DNA of 64,000 nucleotides from an uncultured Nitratifractor sp. (GTDB taxonomy: Bacteria; Campylobacterota; Campylobacteria; Campylobacterales; Sulfurovaceae), in NCBI GenBank assembly GCA_947311565.1, contig CAMZLH010000009.1, forward strand, positions 1 to 64,000, read 5' to 3'. Every line of letters starts with the position of its first letter. The stretch's first letter is position 1. This document shows positions 10,001 to 21,378 of the stretch, piece by piece. A program made the translations under genes and the position numbers. The notes under the pieces are model-generated. The model saw only the letters and a program-made list of their open reading frames with translations, did no database searches and was not told where the DNA came from.

Positions 10001-12296
10001 AGATAAAACAATCTCTAAAGGTGAATACAAAATAGAGATAAATAGTACAAAATCTCTAAATATTACACCTAAAGAGTTTACACTAAACTATCAAAATAGT
10101 GCTATATTATTTAAAAGAGTAACATTAAATGCAAAGTCTGTCGAAGATGCAAATATTACAATATCTGCATTTAAAGATGGAAAGCTAGTAAATAGCAGAG
10201 GCTTTAAATTAGCTATAAACGAAGCCTTACCAAAAGAGTATATAAGAAGAGTTGGTATACTAGATTCAAAAGTTACTCTAGATACAAAAACTCTACTCAA
10301 TTCTAAGAGATGGCGTAATATAGATAAAGTCAATATAACACTATCATCCAATCCATTAATAGCAACAACATCTATTAAAAAAGAGTTAATAGCCTACTGC
10401 TGCAGATGTGCCGAACAGACCTCTAGCCGTGCATTAGCTCTTCTAAAAGATAAAGAGAGTGTAGATATTGTAAATAGTGCCATTTCAAGAGTATATGAAC
10501 TTCAAAAATATGATGGTGGATTTGGTTTATGGAGTAGCTCTAATGCATCACTTTGGGTAACTAGCTATGTTATAGATTTTCTAACATCTGCACAAGAAAA
10601 TGGTTTTGAAGTATCTCAAAAACGAATAGACTCTGCACTTAAATACCTAGAAAGAAACCTTAATAAATGGAGTTTAAAACCAAAAGAGGTAGAATCAAAT
10701 GCTTATGCACTATATATTTTAGCAAAAAATAAACACCCCCTAATGTCAGAGATTAACTACCATCTAAAACACCCTGAAACTATTAAAACATCTGCAACTT
10801 TTAGCTACTTAGCAGCTACCTTTTCAACACTAGGCGAAGAGAAAAAAGCAAAAGAACTATTTACAAAAGCAAAAGAGTATTTAGGAGCTCAAAGTGGAAA
10901 TTATGGTGGAGAGTTAAGAGATAAAGCACTACTCATATATCTTTTACAAAAAGCTAACTTTAAAGATATCTACCAACCTCTACTTATAGACTTTGCTCAA
11001 GATATAAAATCCAAAAAATATCTAACTACTCAAGAGATGTCTCTAGCCCTACTTGTATCAAAAAATATCAAGATTAGTAGTGACAAATTAAATATAAAAA
11101 TTGAAGATAAGAGTATTAATAGTAGTGATTTTACAAAAAGCTACACAATAAAAAAGCTACCAAAAATTAGCAATTTAGCTAATAACTCTATTTGGTATAA
11201 TATTACTACTACTGCAACTGCTGCAGATAACAATAGCAGTAAAAATATAGGCTTTAGTATTAAAAAAGAGCTATTTGATGTAGATGGTAAACCACTAGAT
11301 CTAAAAAATATTCCACACTCTAAAGAGGTAGTTGTTGTAATTAGTGGTAAGATTAAAGATAGATCAATTACTAACCCACTAATTATAGACCTAACACCAG
11401 CAGCTCTAGAGATAGAGAATCCAAACATTACAGGCTTTAATACTATAGAGTCATTAAAGTGGCTAAATGGCTTAAGTAGCTACGAGAATATAGAGTATAG
11501 AGATGATAGATTTATCGCTGCATTAACACCCAATAGTAAAGGTAAATTTAAAGTTGCATATACTACAAATGCAGCAAATTTAGGAGAGTATACTTTAGCT
11601 CCTTCTACAATAGTTGATATCTATAATCCAAGATATAGAGCATCTTCAAAGATATCTAAAGTTGTGGTTAAAAAGAGTAAGGATATCAAAAGTATCAAAA
11701 TTAGTAATAGTAAATATAAAAAAGCATTAGATTACCAATATATCTTTACAAAACCTATTAATAATCTAAAAACTTATACAACTTTAGAGCTATATTATTT
11801 GAGAAATGCAATATTTGCACACTCAGGATTAGATTTTAAAACAACAAATCCACTATTAGATAAAATATACAAAAAATTTACTTGGTATAAACCAACTACT
11901 GTAAATAGTTATTTAGTCTATAATAAATTAACAGATATTGAAAAAAACAATATTCAAAAACTACTTAATGAAGAGAAAAAAAGATTATCCAACCTAACAC
12001 TATCAGACTTCTACAAAGTAAACAAAACCCTTTTAGACAAAAATTATCTTAAGAGATACAGTTTAAAAGAGTTAAAACTACTAAGAAACTCTTTAATTGC
12101 TAGATATGGATATATATTTAAAGATATAGAGTTAAAAACTCTATTTAACAATCTACCTTGGTATAAACCAAATATAGATGCTAAGAGTTCTAATATAATA
12201 GATAACAAACTTAACCCAATAGAGCATGCAAATTTAATAGCTATAATAGAGCTCGAAAAAGAGATAAAAGAGAAAGCGCTTGATAGCAAGAAGTAG
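7056..12296 (+). CDS. Bacterial alpha-2-macroglobulin family protein with thioester motif and two C-terminal YARHG-like repeats
   Basis: 1746 aa, signal peptide, MG-like domains, CAEQ thioester (CCRCAEQTSSRALALL), YDGGFGLW..SSNASLWVTSYV; C-terminal repeats ending in WYKP. Confidence 0.88.
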   Translation: MKKIILALVLFISTINATKLVTYKILKIEERVKENSIDFCLNLDRYFTTLNKKLFKEHIKVTPAGFYNIESYYDTICIKKLKPQTKYSIEIDKNAPIGNNFLDKNYKFVKKSSNYLPSIEFKESGYILPSKADLSIPISSINVKRVELKLYRVNRNNLVNTLNNTSFREKLYRYALEQIEYQDGYLLWSKYLNIKSKDNKEVTTAIPVGKTIKVAKPGIYILSAAIVDDKGDIKESITNQWFMISDIGLFTLEDSKKLHIYTKHLSNATPYKKVKLELIAKNNELLATTISKKGYATFDIALLRGKKSLAPKAIYAYGDSGDFSLLDFNKAPLDLSDRGDNGRTSNRVFDALIYSDKEIFKPAGSVKFHSLIRDSKGRVAINIKVGAKLLNSKRETISKKLLTSDTLGHIASSFKLPNVSGRYTIELYSNSETIGIFNFSAEDFIPPKIEANFIKKITTIYPNSKYTFKLKVNYLTKEPLSEPSIDYTLTLHSIKSPLKEYENYIFGKESESATNEYLIEKSIKGDKDGNATIDIDTNFGSKDSITKPLALYINASIKDPAGRAIVKGLEIPYIDKKGYIGIKPKFDDKRVELNTKPSFDIIYIKDINLTDREINYQLIELEPHYNWKNSGENWEYYVTYSDIGTIKHGKVSLLNSPTNFTLDKLDWGEYRLVLKDDNSSTTSIRFSVGYDQSSSTISPDRLPISINKNSFSDGEDIEVLIKPKFSGPININIATDTVIERKEIIAKENEPVVVKFKANKEWGSSAYILATAFRAQSKKLGASRAVGLAHFFIDRNKRELKLKIRAPKQIGSKSDLNITIEAQNLEDRDGYVTIAIVDKGVLNITNYKSPDPKSFFFGKKRVYLTIKDIYSELIKAHGEHAEFDVGSGDIALLNKKPTANKRKIVSYISKAIKFNKKGLANLKFKVPDFQGSLSVMAIAWSKDSVGSSNQEVKIKDPLSIESYMPKYLKVGDISSTLVEIKLDKTISKGEYKIEINSTKSLNITPKEFTLNYQNSAILFKRVTLNAKSVEDANITISAFKDGKLVNSRGFKLAINEALPKEYIRRVGILDSKVTLDTKTLLNSKRWRNIDKVNITLSSNPLIATTSIKKELIAYCCRCAEQTSSRALALLKDKESVDIVNSAISRVYELQKYDGGFGLWSSSNASLWVTSYVIDFLTSAQENGFEVSQKRIDSALKYLERNLNKWSLKPKEVESNAYALYILAKNKHPLMSEINYHLKHPETIKTSATFSYLAATFSTLGEEKKAKELFTKAKEYLGAQSGNYGGELRDKALLIYLLQKANFKDIYQPLLIDFAQDIKSKKYLTTQEMSLALLVSKNIKISSDKLNIKIEDKSINSSDFTKSYTIKKLPKISNLANNSIWYNITTTATAADNNSSKNIGFSIKKELFDVDGKPLDLKNIPHSKEVVVVISGKIKDRSITNPLIIDLTPAALEIENPNITGFNTIESLKWLNGLSSYENIEYRDDRFIAALTPNSKGKFKVAYTTNAANLGEYTLAPSTIVDIYNPRYRASSKISKVVVKKSKDIKSIKISNSKYKKALDYQYIFTKPINNLKTYTTLELYYLRNAIFAHSGLDFKTTNPLLDKIYKKFTWYKPTTVNSYLVYNKLTDIEKNNIQKLLNEEKKRLSNLTLSDFYKVNKTLLDKNYLKRYSLKELKLLRNSLIARYGYIFKDIELKTLFNNLPWYKPNIDAKSSNIIDNKLNPIEHANLIAIIELEKEIKEKALDSKK

Positions 12297-14334
12297 AAAA
12301 ATATTAAATTTTTTAATAAAGTACACTATCTTAACTCTCTTAGCCTTTGTGCTATTTTTTATACTATTAGAGCTATTTTTTCCAATAAATTTAGATAAAG
12401 CAGATAATGTATCAAAAGTTATTACAGATAGAGATGGAAGGTATCTATATACAACTCTAAATAGCACACAGAAATGGAGATTTAAAGCCAATATCAAAGA
12501 TTTAGACCCAATATATATAAAGATGCTTTTAAACTATGAAGACAAACACTTTTTTATCCATAATGGGGTTGATTTTCTGGCCCTACTTCGAGCTACTAAG
12601 CAACTAATTATAAATGGGCATATAACATCTGGAGGCTCAACTATTACAATGCAACTAGCTAAACTTTTAGAACCAAAAAAGAGAGATATTGGTTCTAAAA
12701 TAGTTGAGATATTTAGAAGCTACCAAATAGAGATACACTACAATAAAGAAGATATTTTAAATGCCTATTTAACACTTGCTCCATATGGAGGTAATATCGA
12801 AGGTGTGGTTTCTGCATCTTTAAGATACTTCAATAAACTACCAAACTCTTTAACTCTAAGTGAAGCAGCAATATTAACATCACTACCACAGAATCCAAAT
12901 ATAAATAGACCAAATAGATACCCTAAATTTACTAAAATTGCTAGAGACAAAGTTCTTTTACGCTCTTTAAATGCAAATATTATAACTCAAAATGAGTATA
13001 ACAGAGCTATTAAAAATATTATTGTCAAAAAAGAGTTTACTTTCCCTAGATTTGCACCTCATCTATCTAAAAAAATATTAAGACAAAGCAGTAAAATAGT
13101 AACTCAAAGTACAATATATCTACCTCTTCAAGATAGGCTACAACAGTGGGCAAAAAGTGTATCAAAAAGTTTTCCAAAGGGTGTTACGCTATCTATAATT
13201 GTTGCTAATAATAAAAGTGCAGAGATTGTCTCATATATTGCAACTCAAGATATTTTTAGTAATAAAATATCTGGATATATAGATATGATTAGTGCTATTA
13301 GATCCCCTGGTTCAACTCTAAAACCACTAATATATGCTATTGGCTTTAAAAAACATATAATCGATGCAAATACAATTATTAAAGATAAAAATAGCCAATT
13401 TAATAACTATAGACCACATAACTTTGATAGAGTCTTTAATGACGAGGTAACTATAACAACTGCTCTACAAAACTCCTTAAATATCCCAGCTGTTAAAGTT
13501 TTAGAGAAAATTGGGGCTAAAGAGTTTATATATACTCTTCAAACCATTGCTGGAAAAGTAGCTATTCCAAAGGGTAAAGCTACACTTCCTATTGCTCTTG
13601 GAGGGCTTGGTATTACGCCTCTTCAAGTTACTAAACTATATACAGTTTTAGCAAATAATGGAAGCTCTAAAGAGCTACACTATATTAAAAAAGAAAAAGT
13701 AAAAATTGTTAATCTACTACCAAAAGATAGTGTAATAAAAATTATAGATATCTTAAGAGAAAACCCTCCACCTAGAGGGTACAGCAATAGTAATGGATTT
13801 TATGCTTATAAAACAGGTACAAGCTATGGATATCGTGATTTCTGGAGTATTGTCTTCTCTAAACACTACACTTTAACTCTATTAATTGCTAAACCTAATA
13901 ACCAACCAATCTTTAAAAGTTCTGCAAGAAAAGTCGCTGCACCACTTAGCTTTGAAGCTATAGATATAGTAAAAAATACTCTACCCCACTTTAGTTGGGA
14001 AAGTAGCAGCTCAACTACCACTCAAAGTACCCCTCCTCCATCTTTAAAATATTTAGAGAAAAAAGAGAAAGAGATTAATAACTTCAAATTTTTATACCCA
14101 AAAAACAACTCAAGATTTCAAAGTGCTAGCTGTTACAATGTATCTGTTGAGTTTCAACTAGTAGGAGGAGTAGCACCTTTCATATGGTACGTAGATGGCA
14201 AAGAGATTAAAAACCAAAGTAATAATTTAAATTTAGAGTTTACTATTGGTGCTCATAAAATAAGTGTAATAGACTCTAAAGCTAAAGAGATATATCAAGA
14301 TATATGGGTAGATATGCCTAATTGCAAAGAGTAG
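12280..14334 (+). CDS. pbpC: Penicillin-binding protein 1C
   Basis: Transglycosylase EDKHFFIHNGVDFLALLRA..SGGSTITMQLAKLL; transpeptidase RSPGSTLKPLIYAIG and YKTGTSYGYRD; C-terminal BiPBP-like domain; overlaps A2M gene (TTG start). Confidence 0.92.
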   Translation: MIARSRKILNFLIKYTILTLLAFVLFFILLELFFPINLDKADNVSKVITDRDGRYLYTTLNSTQKWRFKANIKDLDPIYIKMLLNYEDKHFFIHNGVDFLALLRATKQLIINGHITSGGSTITMQLAKLLEPKKRDIGSKIVEIFRSYQIEIHYNKEDILNAYLTLAPYGGNIEGVVSASLRYFNKLPNSLTLSEAAILTSLPQNPNINRPNRYPKFTKIARDKVLLRSLNANIITQNEYNRAIKNIIVKKEFTFPRFAPHLSKKILRQSSKIVTQSTIYLPLQDRLQQWAKSVSKSFPKGVTLSIIVANNKSAEIVSYIATQDIFSNKISGYIDMISAIRSPGSTLKPLIYAIGFKKHIIDANTIIKDKNSQFNNYRPHNFDRVFNDEVTITTALQNSLNIPAVKVLEKIGAKEFIYTLQTIAGKVAIPKGKATLPIALGGLGITPLQVTKLYTVLANNGSSKELHYIKKEKVKIVNLLPKDSVIKIIDILRENPPPRGYSNSNGFYAYKTGTSYGYRDFWSIVFSKHYTLTLLIAKPNNQPIFKSSARKVAAPLSFEAIDIVKNTLPHFSWESSSSTTTQSTPPPSLKYLEKKEKEINNFKFLYPKNNSRFQSASCYNVSVEFQLVGGVAPFIWYVDGKEIKNQSNNLNLEFTIGAHKISVIDSKAKEIYQDIWVDMPNCKE

Positions 14335-14335
14335 C

Positions 14336-15661
14336 CTACTCCTCGCTATCTTCATCTAATAATTCAAGTGCATCAATATGGGCAATTGCACTAGATCCTG
14401 CTATGCCTTGTAAAGAGCCATACATTTGAGTTGTATTTGCCAAAACATTATCTATAAGTTTTTGTCGTCTCTTCCAGCTTGCCATTAAGCTTCTGCGCTC
14501 TTTGTCAAGTTCACTTTGCATCTGCATAAATCCATCAACTATTGCACTAAGTTGCATCTGAAACTCATTACCTGTTAAGTAGTTGTAAAGTAGTGTCATT
14601 TTGTCTGCTTTATTCTCCTCTTTTTTTACACTTTTATGAGCCCTAATTAGGCTATCTCGAAGTAAAGAGACAGAACCTTTAAACTCCTCTAAAGAGCAGA
14701 CCCAAATTCCATCTACAAATCTCATTCTATTCACTCCTCTTGGGTAAACAGAGGTAACTAATACGCCAATATCTGCATTAACTTTTAACATATCCTCTTT
14801 TAATTTAACTATCCAGCCATCACTCCAAGCTTTTGTATTTTTAGACTCATAACATATTACACCACAATTTTGAGTCTCTCTTGTATTAACGATCTGAATA
14901 CAATCTGCACCAAATGCACCTTTTTTTACCTCTTCTACAGTATCAAATACAAACTGCTCTTTTAGCCACTCTTCTATAGTTAACTCTAAGGCCTCACCTT
15001 GTGTCTGCATTGATGCTTGTTCAGCCTTTCTTTTAGCAGCCTCTATATCTCTTTTCATCTGCTCTATCTGTTCATCTTTTTGTTTGATTTTAAGCTCAAC
15101 TTGCTCCTGAAAACTCTTCTCTAATTTAAATTTCTCCTCTTGTAAAACTTTAGTTAATTCTACTTGAGCTTCTGCTTGGGCTTTTGCTTTTGTCTCTTCA
15201 TTCTCTCTTTTTAGGCGCTCTACTTCAGCTTTAGTCTTATGAAGTTCTTGAACCTCTTTAGATTTATCCTTTAACTCTTTCTCCATAATACTAAACTGCT
15301 CTTCTCTCTCTGCTACGATCTTAGCTTTCATCTGAGCCATCATCTGCTGCTTTTGAATACGAAGCTCTTCATCTATCTTTTTTCTCTCTATCACTAACTG
15401 CTCACTTACTCTCTTTTGTGTAGCTAGTTGTAACTCTTTAGCAAATCTGTCCTCTTGCTCTTTTAAACTCTCTTCTTTCTCTTTTAGTTTACTAAATGCT
15501 ATCTTATACTCTGATCTCTTTTTAGCTACTTCGCTCTCCATCTCTTTTTTAAGAGCTATATTTTTTCTCTTTAATTCACCCTCTAATTGATGGTATAAGA
15601 TCTCATTAACATCAATATCAACTCCACAATTGGGACACTGAATAGTTTTACTAGAGCTCAA
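14336..15661 (-). CDS. DUF2130 family coiled-coil protein
   Basis: N-terminal CPNCGVDIDVNEILYHQLE, long coiled coil, GEALELTIEEWLKEQFVFDTVEEVKKGAFGADCIQIV. Confidence 0.8.
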   Translation of the reverse strand: MSSSKTIQCPNCGVDIDVNEILYHQLEGELKRKNIALKKEMESEVAKKRSEYKIAFSKLKEKEESLKEQEDRFAKELQLATQKRVSEQLVIERKKIDEELRIQKQQMMAQMKAKIVAEREEQFSIMEKELKDKSKEVQELHKTKAEVERLKRENEETKAKAQAEAQVELTKVLQEEKFKLEKSFQEQVELKIKQKDEQIEQMKRDIEAAKRKAEQASMQTQGEALELTIEEWLKEQFVFDTVEEVKKGAFGADCIQIVNTRETQNCGVICYESKNTKAWSDGWIVKLKEDMLKVNADIGVLVTSVYPRGVNRMRFVDGIWVCSLEEFKGSVSLLRDSLIRAHKSVKKEENKADKMTLLYNYLTGNEFQMQLSAIVDGFMQMQSELDKERRSLMASWKRRQKLIDNVLANTTQMYGSLQGIAGSSAIAHIDALELLDEDSEE

Positions 15662-15843
15662 GATATATCCTTTTTCTAAAATTGTACCTAAATACTCTAT
15701 TTATATCAAATAATAATTAATAGATAGATAAAATGGATATTAGGATTTAACACTAAGAGTATTAAATTATGTCATATTATTAAGCAGTCGCAGTAAAATT
15801 AAATATAATAAAAGTAATAGAAATTATAAGGAGAATCAATCAG

Positions 15844-16926
15844 ATGAAAAAATTAATAATAGGTGGCTGTATATCTATAGGTATGCTCTCAACCATAAAT
15901 GCAAATAGTTTTTTAGAGAATTATTTTAAAACGATCAATAAGGATGTAACTGAATTAATTTATCTTCAAAAAGTTTTTGATGAAATTTTAATAAATGACC
16001 CAACAAAACAATACAAAAATATAAGATATGGAAAAATACACAAGCACACACAGCCTCCATCTATTAATAAAACTAGAAAAGCACTTGGTTATTTAGAGCT
16101 TAATGAGTATGCATCTAAAAATAGTGGTGCGCCAATAGGTTGGATACGAGTAGAGGATATTCGTGGAGAGGAAGGTTTTAGAGCGACTGTATTTAAAAAA
16201 AATGGAGAGCTTATAATAGCTTATATAGGTGCAGAAGTTGGTGTATCTGATTGGATATCTGATGGTGTAAGTCAAAGTGGAGAGATAGATTATCAATATA
16301 CACAAGCTCTAGAGTTAGCACAAAGATATCTATCCGATTTTCCTAACTTAAAGATATCAACAACTGGTTATAGTCTTGGTGGTGCTTTAGCTACATATGC
16401 TGGATTAATTATAAATAAAGAGATCATAACATTTAATCACCTCTCTTTAAATAAAAAATCTATCAAATATATAAAAAACAGAATAGAATTAGATGGATAT
16501 AATAGTAACAGAGAGTTTCGTTTAAGAGTTAAAAAGATTTTAAATATATCATTTAGAAAAGAGTTTGTTACCGATAGTGATAATCAAGAAGATGGAGATG
16601 GTCTCTTTAATCATGAAATTATAGGAGATATATATTATATAGATGATAAAAGGTTCAAGCCTCTACTACTAGATAATAAAATATTTAGACATCTTCTACC
16701 ACCACTTAAAGAGGAGTTGCAATTTCTATCTAATCCATTCTATAGAGTAAATTCATATAATTTAAACTCTGATAATAATAGTATCAGCTCAAGTCGTGCA
16801 AGATGGTATATTGATTATACATTAGATGATTTTGATATACTTTTTGGTGTTACTAAATATACAATAGATTCTCTTCCTAGCTTAATGGAAGATATAAAAA
16901 AATACTACTATACTCACTCTATATAA
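15844..16926 (+). CDS. Exported lipase_3-like alpha/beta hydrolase
   Basis: Signal peptide; serine-hydrolase elbow STTGYSLGGALATYAGL. Confidence 0.65.
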   Translation: MKKLIIGGCISIGMLSTINANSFLENYFKTINKDVTELIYLQKVFDEILINDPTKQYKNIRYGKIHKHTQPPSINKTRKALGYLELNEYASKNSGAPIGWIRVEDIRGEEGFRATVFKKNGELIIAYIGAEVGVSDWISDGVSQSGEIDYQYTQALELAQRYLSDFPNLKISTTGYSLGGALATYAGLIINKEIITFNHLSLNKKSIKYIKNRIELDGYNSNREFRLRVKKILNISFRKEFVTDSDNQEDGDGLFNHEIIGDIYYIDDKRFKPLLLDNKIFRHLLPPLKEELQFLSNPFYRVNSYNLNSDNNSISSSRARWYIDYTLDDFDILFGVTKYTIDSLPSLMEDIKKYYYTHSI

Positions 16927-16944
16927 TAGATGTTTTAAAAGCAA

Positions 16945-16965
16945 AAAGCTCCTAAAAGGAGCTTT
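16945..16965 (+). terminator. Hairpin AAAGCTCCT-AAA-AGGAGCTTT
   Basis: 9-bp perfect stem just after the hydrolase stop. Confidence 0.55.
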
Positions 16966-17036
16966 ATAATTATCAATAAATAGAAAAATAAGGAAGAATA
17001 TACTATCTATATCAAAATTTAAACAAAACAAGGAGA

Positions 17037-17064
17037 AAGAGGTTAAACCTGCTTTTAACCTCTT
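17037..17064. other. Perfect 11-bp hairpin AAGAGGTTAAA-CCTGCT-TTTAACCTCTT upstream of rnhB
   Basis: Read directly; terminator or leader structure. Confidence 0.5.
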
Positions 17065-17124
17065 ATGATAAAATTATAGTATATTACTATTAACAAGAAA
17101 TTACAAATTATAAATGGATTATTA

Positions 17125-17697
17125 ATGGCACAAAAAACTGACTCCCTTTTTAAAGTAGATATAGATTGTTACAAAGAGTATTGTGGAATAGATGAAGCAG
17201 GTAGAGGACCAATTGCTGGTCCTTTAGTAGTTGCTGGAGTAATCTTAAAAAAAGATATTGAAGGTTTAGATGACTCAAAAAAATTAACACAAAAAAGACG
17301 TGAAAATCTTTATGAAGTAATAAAAACTAACTCCGACTGGTTTATCTACGAAATTGACTCTTTAACAATTGATAATATAGGCTTAAGTAAATCTATTAAA
17401 GAGGCTCTAGTAGCTATTAAAAACAATTTTGAAGGTAGTGAGTTTATATTTGATGGAAACACTACTTTTGGTGTTAGTAATATTGAGACTCTTGTAAAAG
17501 CCGATCAAAAACTAGAGAATGTTAAAGCAGCTAGTATTTTAGCCAAAGTATATAGAGACTATAAAATGATAGATTTTGCAAAACAATATCCCCAATATGG
17601 ATTTGAAAAGCATAAAGGTTATGGAACAAAAGCACATATAGAAGCTGTTAAAAAATATGGTCTATCCCCAATACATAGACAAAGCTTTAATTTTTAA
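17125..17697 (+). CDS. rnhB: Ribonuclease HII
   Basis: CGIDEAGRGPIAGPLVVAGVIL, DSKKLTQKRRE, KAASILAKVYRD, GYGTKAH. Confidence 0.96.
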   Translation: MAQKTDSLFKVDIDCYKEYCGIDEAGRGPIAGPLVVAGVILKKDIEGLDDSKKLTQKRRENLYEVIKTNSDWFIYEIDSLTIDNIGLSKSIKEALVAIKNNFEGSEFIFDGNTTFGVSNIETLVKADQKLENVKAASILAKVYRDYKMIDFAKQYPQYGFEKHKGYGTKAHIEAVKKYGLSPIHRQSFNF

Positions 17698-17931
17698 ACC
17701 TATAGTATAAAATAATAATTTAATAGCCATATAATGGAGTATATTAAAATATATATGATATAATTAATTATATAATACAGTAGTACAATAAATATTACTT
17801 TTTATACATAAATTTGTATTAAGCATCATATATTAGAGTAAAGTGGCAGAAATTTTAACAACTAGCTTAATAACAATTATGTAATGTTTAAGTATATATT
17901 GTATAATAAAATTACATAATTAGGATATAAA

Positions 17932-18567
17932 ATGTTAATTAATTATATAACTAAAGAGGTAGAAAAACTTACTAAACCATTTAAGCTAAATAAAAAAGAT
18001 ATTGTTGAAAATATTAAATTCAAACTTAATATTTTAAGAAATAATGTAAATGCTTTAGAGTTAAATATTGCTAATTTAAAAGTTAAAAATAGAGCACAAG
18101 CTAGTGAAATAGCTATACTACAAGCTCAATTAAAAAAGTCTACTCAACTAAAAAATATAAAAAATAGTAGTAGTAAAGATAAAAAAGCTAAAGTACTAAT
18201 TGCTGATGATAATAAAACTAATCTACATATATTAGAGCATATACTTAAAAAATACAATCTAGAAGTAATCTCTTGCAATAGTGGTTTAGATGTATTAAAC
18301 TCTATTGAAAATGATACTTTTGATCTTATTATTTTAGATAGTATTATGCCAAAGCTAGATGGATATAGAACTGTAATAGAGATAAGAAAAAATGAAACTA
18401 ATCAAAATACACCTGTAATACTTCATAAATCTTTATCTTCAGAGAGTGAAAATATAGATAATATCTATAACTTAGGCTTTAACTCTTACCTATCTAAACC
18501 TTTTGATATTGCAGACTTAGAGCTAATACTTAAAAAGTATATACCATCTATCAATACATCATTCTAG
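17932..18567 (+). CDS. Stand-alone receiver-domain response regulator with N-terminal coiled coil
   Basis: KVLIADDNKTNLHILEHILKKY...DLIILDSIMPKLDGYRTVIEIRK; no output domain. Confidence 0.85.
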   Translation: MLINYITKEVEKLTKPFKLNKKDIVENIKFKLNILRNNVNALELNIANLKVKNRAQASEIAILQAQLKKSTQLKNIKNSSSKDKKAKVLIADDNKTNLHILEHILKKYNLEVISCNSGLDVLNSIENDTFDLIILDSIMPKLDGYRTVIEIRKNETNQNTPVILHKSLSSESENIDNIYNLGFNSYLSKPFDIADLELILKKYIPSINTSF

Positions 18568-18568
18568 A

Positions 18569-20102
<1,534 letters not shown>

Positions 20103-20214
20103 CTATCTCTCCATAAGTTAAGTAGCTAATTTTACCATTTTTTTTATAAATATTGACTCTTTAGCACAAATATATGAATCATATAGTAAAATTGTAGAAA
20201 AACAGGATATTGAT

Positions 20215-20940
20215 TTGGTAAATATTATCTGTATGAAGTGGGGAGATAAGTTTCCACCCCTCTATGTTAATAGACTCTATGCAATGGTAGAAAAAAATAT
20301 AACAATACCTTTTAGATTTGTATGCTTTACAGAAATGAGTAATGGTATTCGGGCAGAAGTAGAGATCCAACCACTACCAGAACTAGATTTACCAAAAGGT
20401 ATTCCAGAGCGTGGCTGGAGAAAACTGACTGTATTTGCAAAAAAATTTGGTGGATTAAAAGGTGTAACACTATTTTTAGATTTAGATGTTGTAATTGTAG
20501 ATAGTATAGATGAACTTTTTAGTGTAGATGGTGAATTTTTAATTATAAAAGATCATAAAAGACGCCATCGTTTAGAGGGTAACTCATCTGTATTTAGATT
20601 TGAAATAGGCAAACATAGTGATATACTAGACTATTTTGTAAATAATTTCGAAAAAGTAAGATCCGAAGTTAGGCACGAACAAGCATATCTATCTAAACAG
20701 ATGCACAAAAAAGGTATTTTAAAATTTTGGCAAACAAGTTGGATGCCAAGTTTTAAGTATCACTGTGCTCCAAATTTACTTATTTCATGGTTTAAAGCAC
20801 CAACTATTCCAGATAATGCAAAAATTATTATTTTTCATGGCTTGCCAAACCCTCCAGAAGCTATTAAAGGTATCAGTGGCAAATGGTATCGCCACTTAAA
20901 ACCAGCTACATGGATAGAGAAGTACTGGGTATCAAATTAG
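20215..20940 (+). CDS. Predicted glycosyltransferase (GT-A-like, DLDVV)
   Basis: MVNIICMKWGDKFPPLYVNRLYAM...GVTLFLDLDVVIVDSIDELF. Confidence 0.6.
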   Translation: MVNIICMKWGDKFPPLYVNRLYAMVEKNITIPFRFVCFTEMSNGIRAEVEIQPLPELDLPKGIPERGWRKLTVFAKKFGGLKGVTLFLDLDVVIVDSIDELFSVDGEFLIIKDHKRRHRLEGNSSVFRFEIGKHSDILDYFVNNFEKVRSEVRHEQAYLSKQMHKKGILKFWQTSWMPSFKYHCAPNLLISWFKAPTIPDNAKIIIFHGLPNPPEAIKGISGKWYRHLKPATWIEKYWVSN

Positions 20941-21378
20941 TGGATTTTGTTTTAAAGTAGTTTGCGGACCAAGAAGTTCAGGGTCACTAACCTTACTTTT
21001 AATACTATATGGCTCTATGCTGCTCTTATGTTTTCTATATAGTTTAACGCGTCTTTTAGATTTTTTTAACTTTATTATATATTTTTTAGCTCTATGCTTT
21101 ACTCTTTTTTTTATATGTTTAGATGATCTCTTCGCTTTATGAGCCCTCCTCTTTTTTACCCTCTTTTTTACCCTTTTTCTTAGACTCTTTTTTATCTTTT
21201 TTTTGGTAACTCTATGCTCTTTTCTCTTAGTTACTCTACCTACTTTTTTAACGATAGAGCTACTCTTTACTACTGCATTAAACTCACCTTTATTATTTAA
21301 TACTCTATTCTTATTAACTAAGCATCCACTAAGAAGTAGCGATACAATTAATGCTAATATAGCTATACTAACCTTCAT
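20932..21378 (-). CDS. Extremely Lys/Arg-rich lipoprotein
   Basis: Lipobox LLLSGC then KKKIKKSLRKRVKKRVKKRRAHKAKRSSKHIKKRVKHRAKK. Confidence 0.7.
   Translation of the reverse strand: MKVSIAILALIVSLLLSGCLVNKNRVLNNKGEFNAVVKSSSIVKKVGRVTKRKEHRVTKKKIKKSLRKRVKKRVKKRRAHKAKRSSKHIKKRVKHRAKKYIIKLKKSKRRVKLYRKHKSSIEPYSIKSKVSDPELLGPQTTLKQNPLI

Noticed and set aside
7607-12497. Antisense ORFs inside the A2M and pbpC genes (7607..7855, 8564..8782, 9662..9901, 10091..10351, 11141..11428, 12044..12289, 12234..12497, 12765..12950)
   Set aside because: Hydrophobic Ser/Leu-rich shadow ORFs typical of the reverse strand of AT-rich genes; no start context or family motifs.
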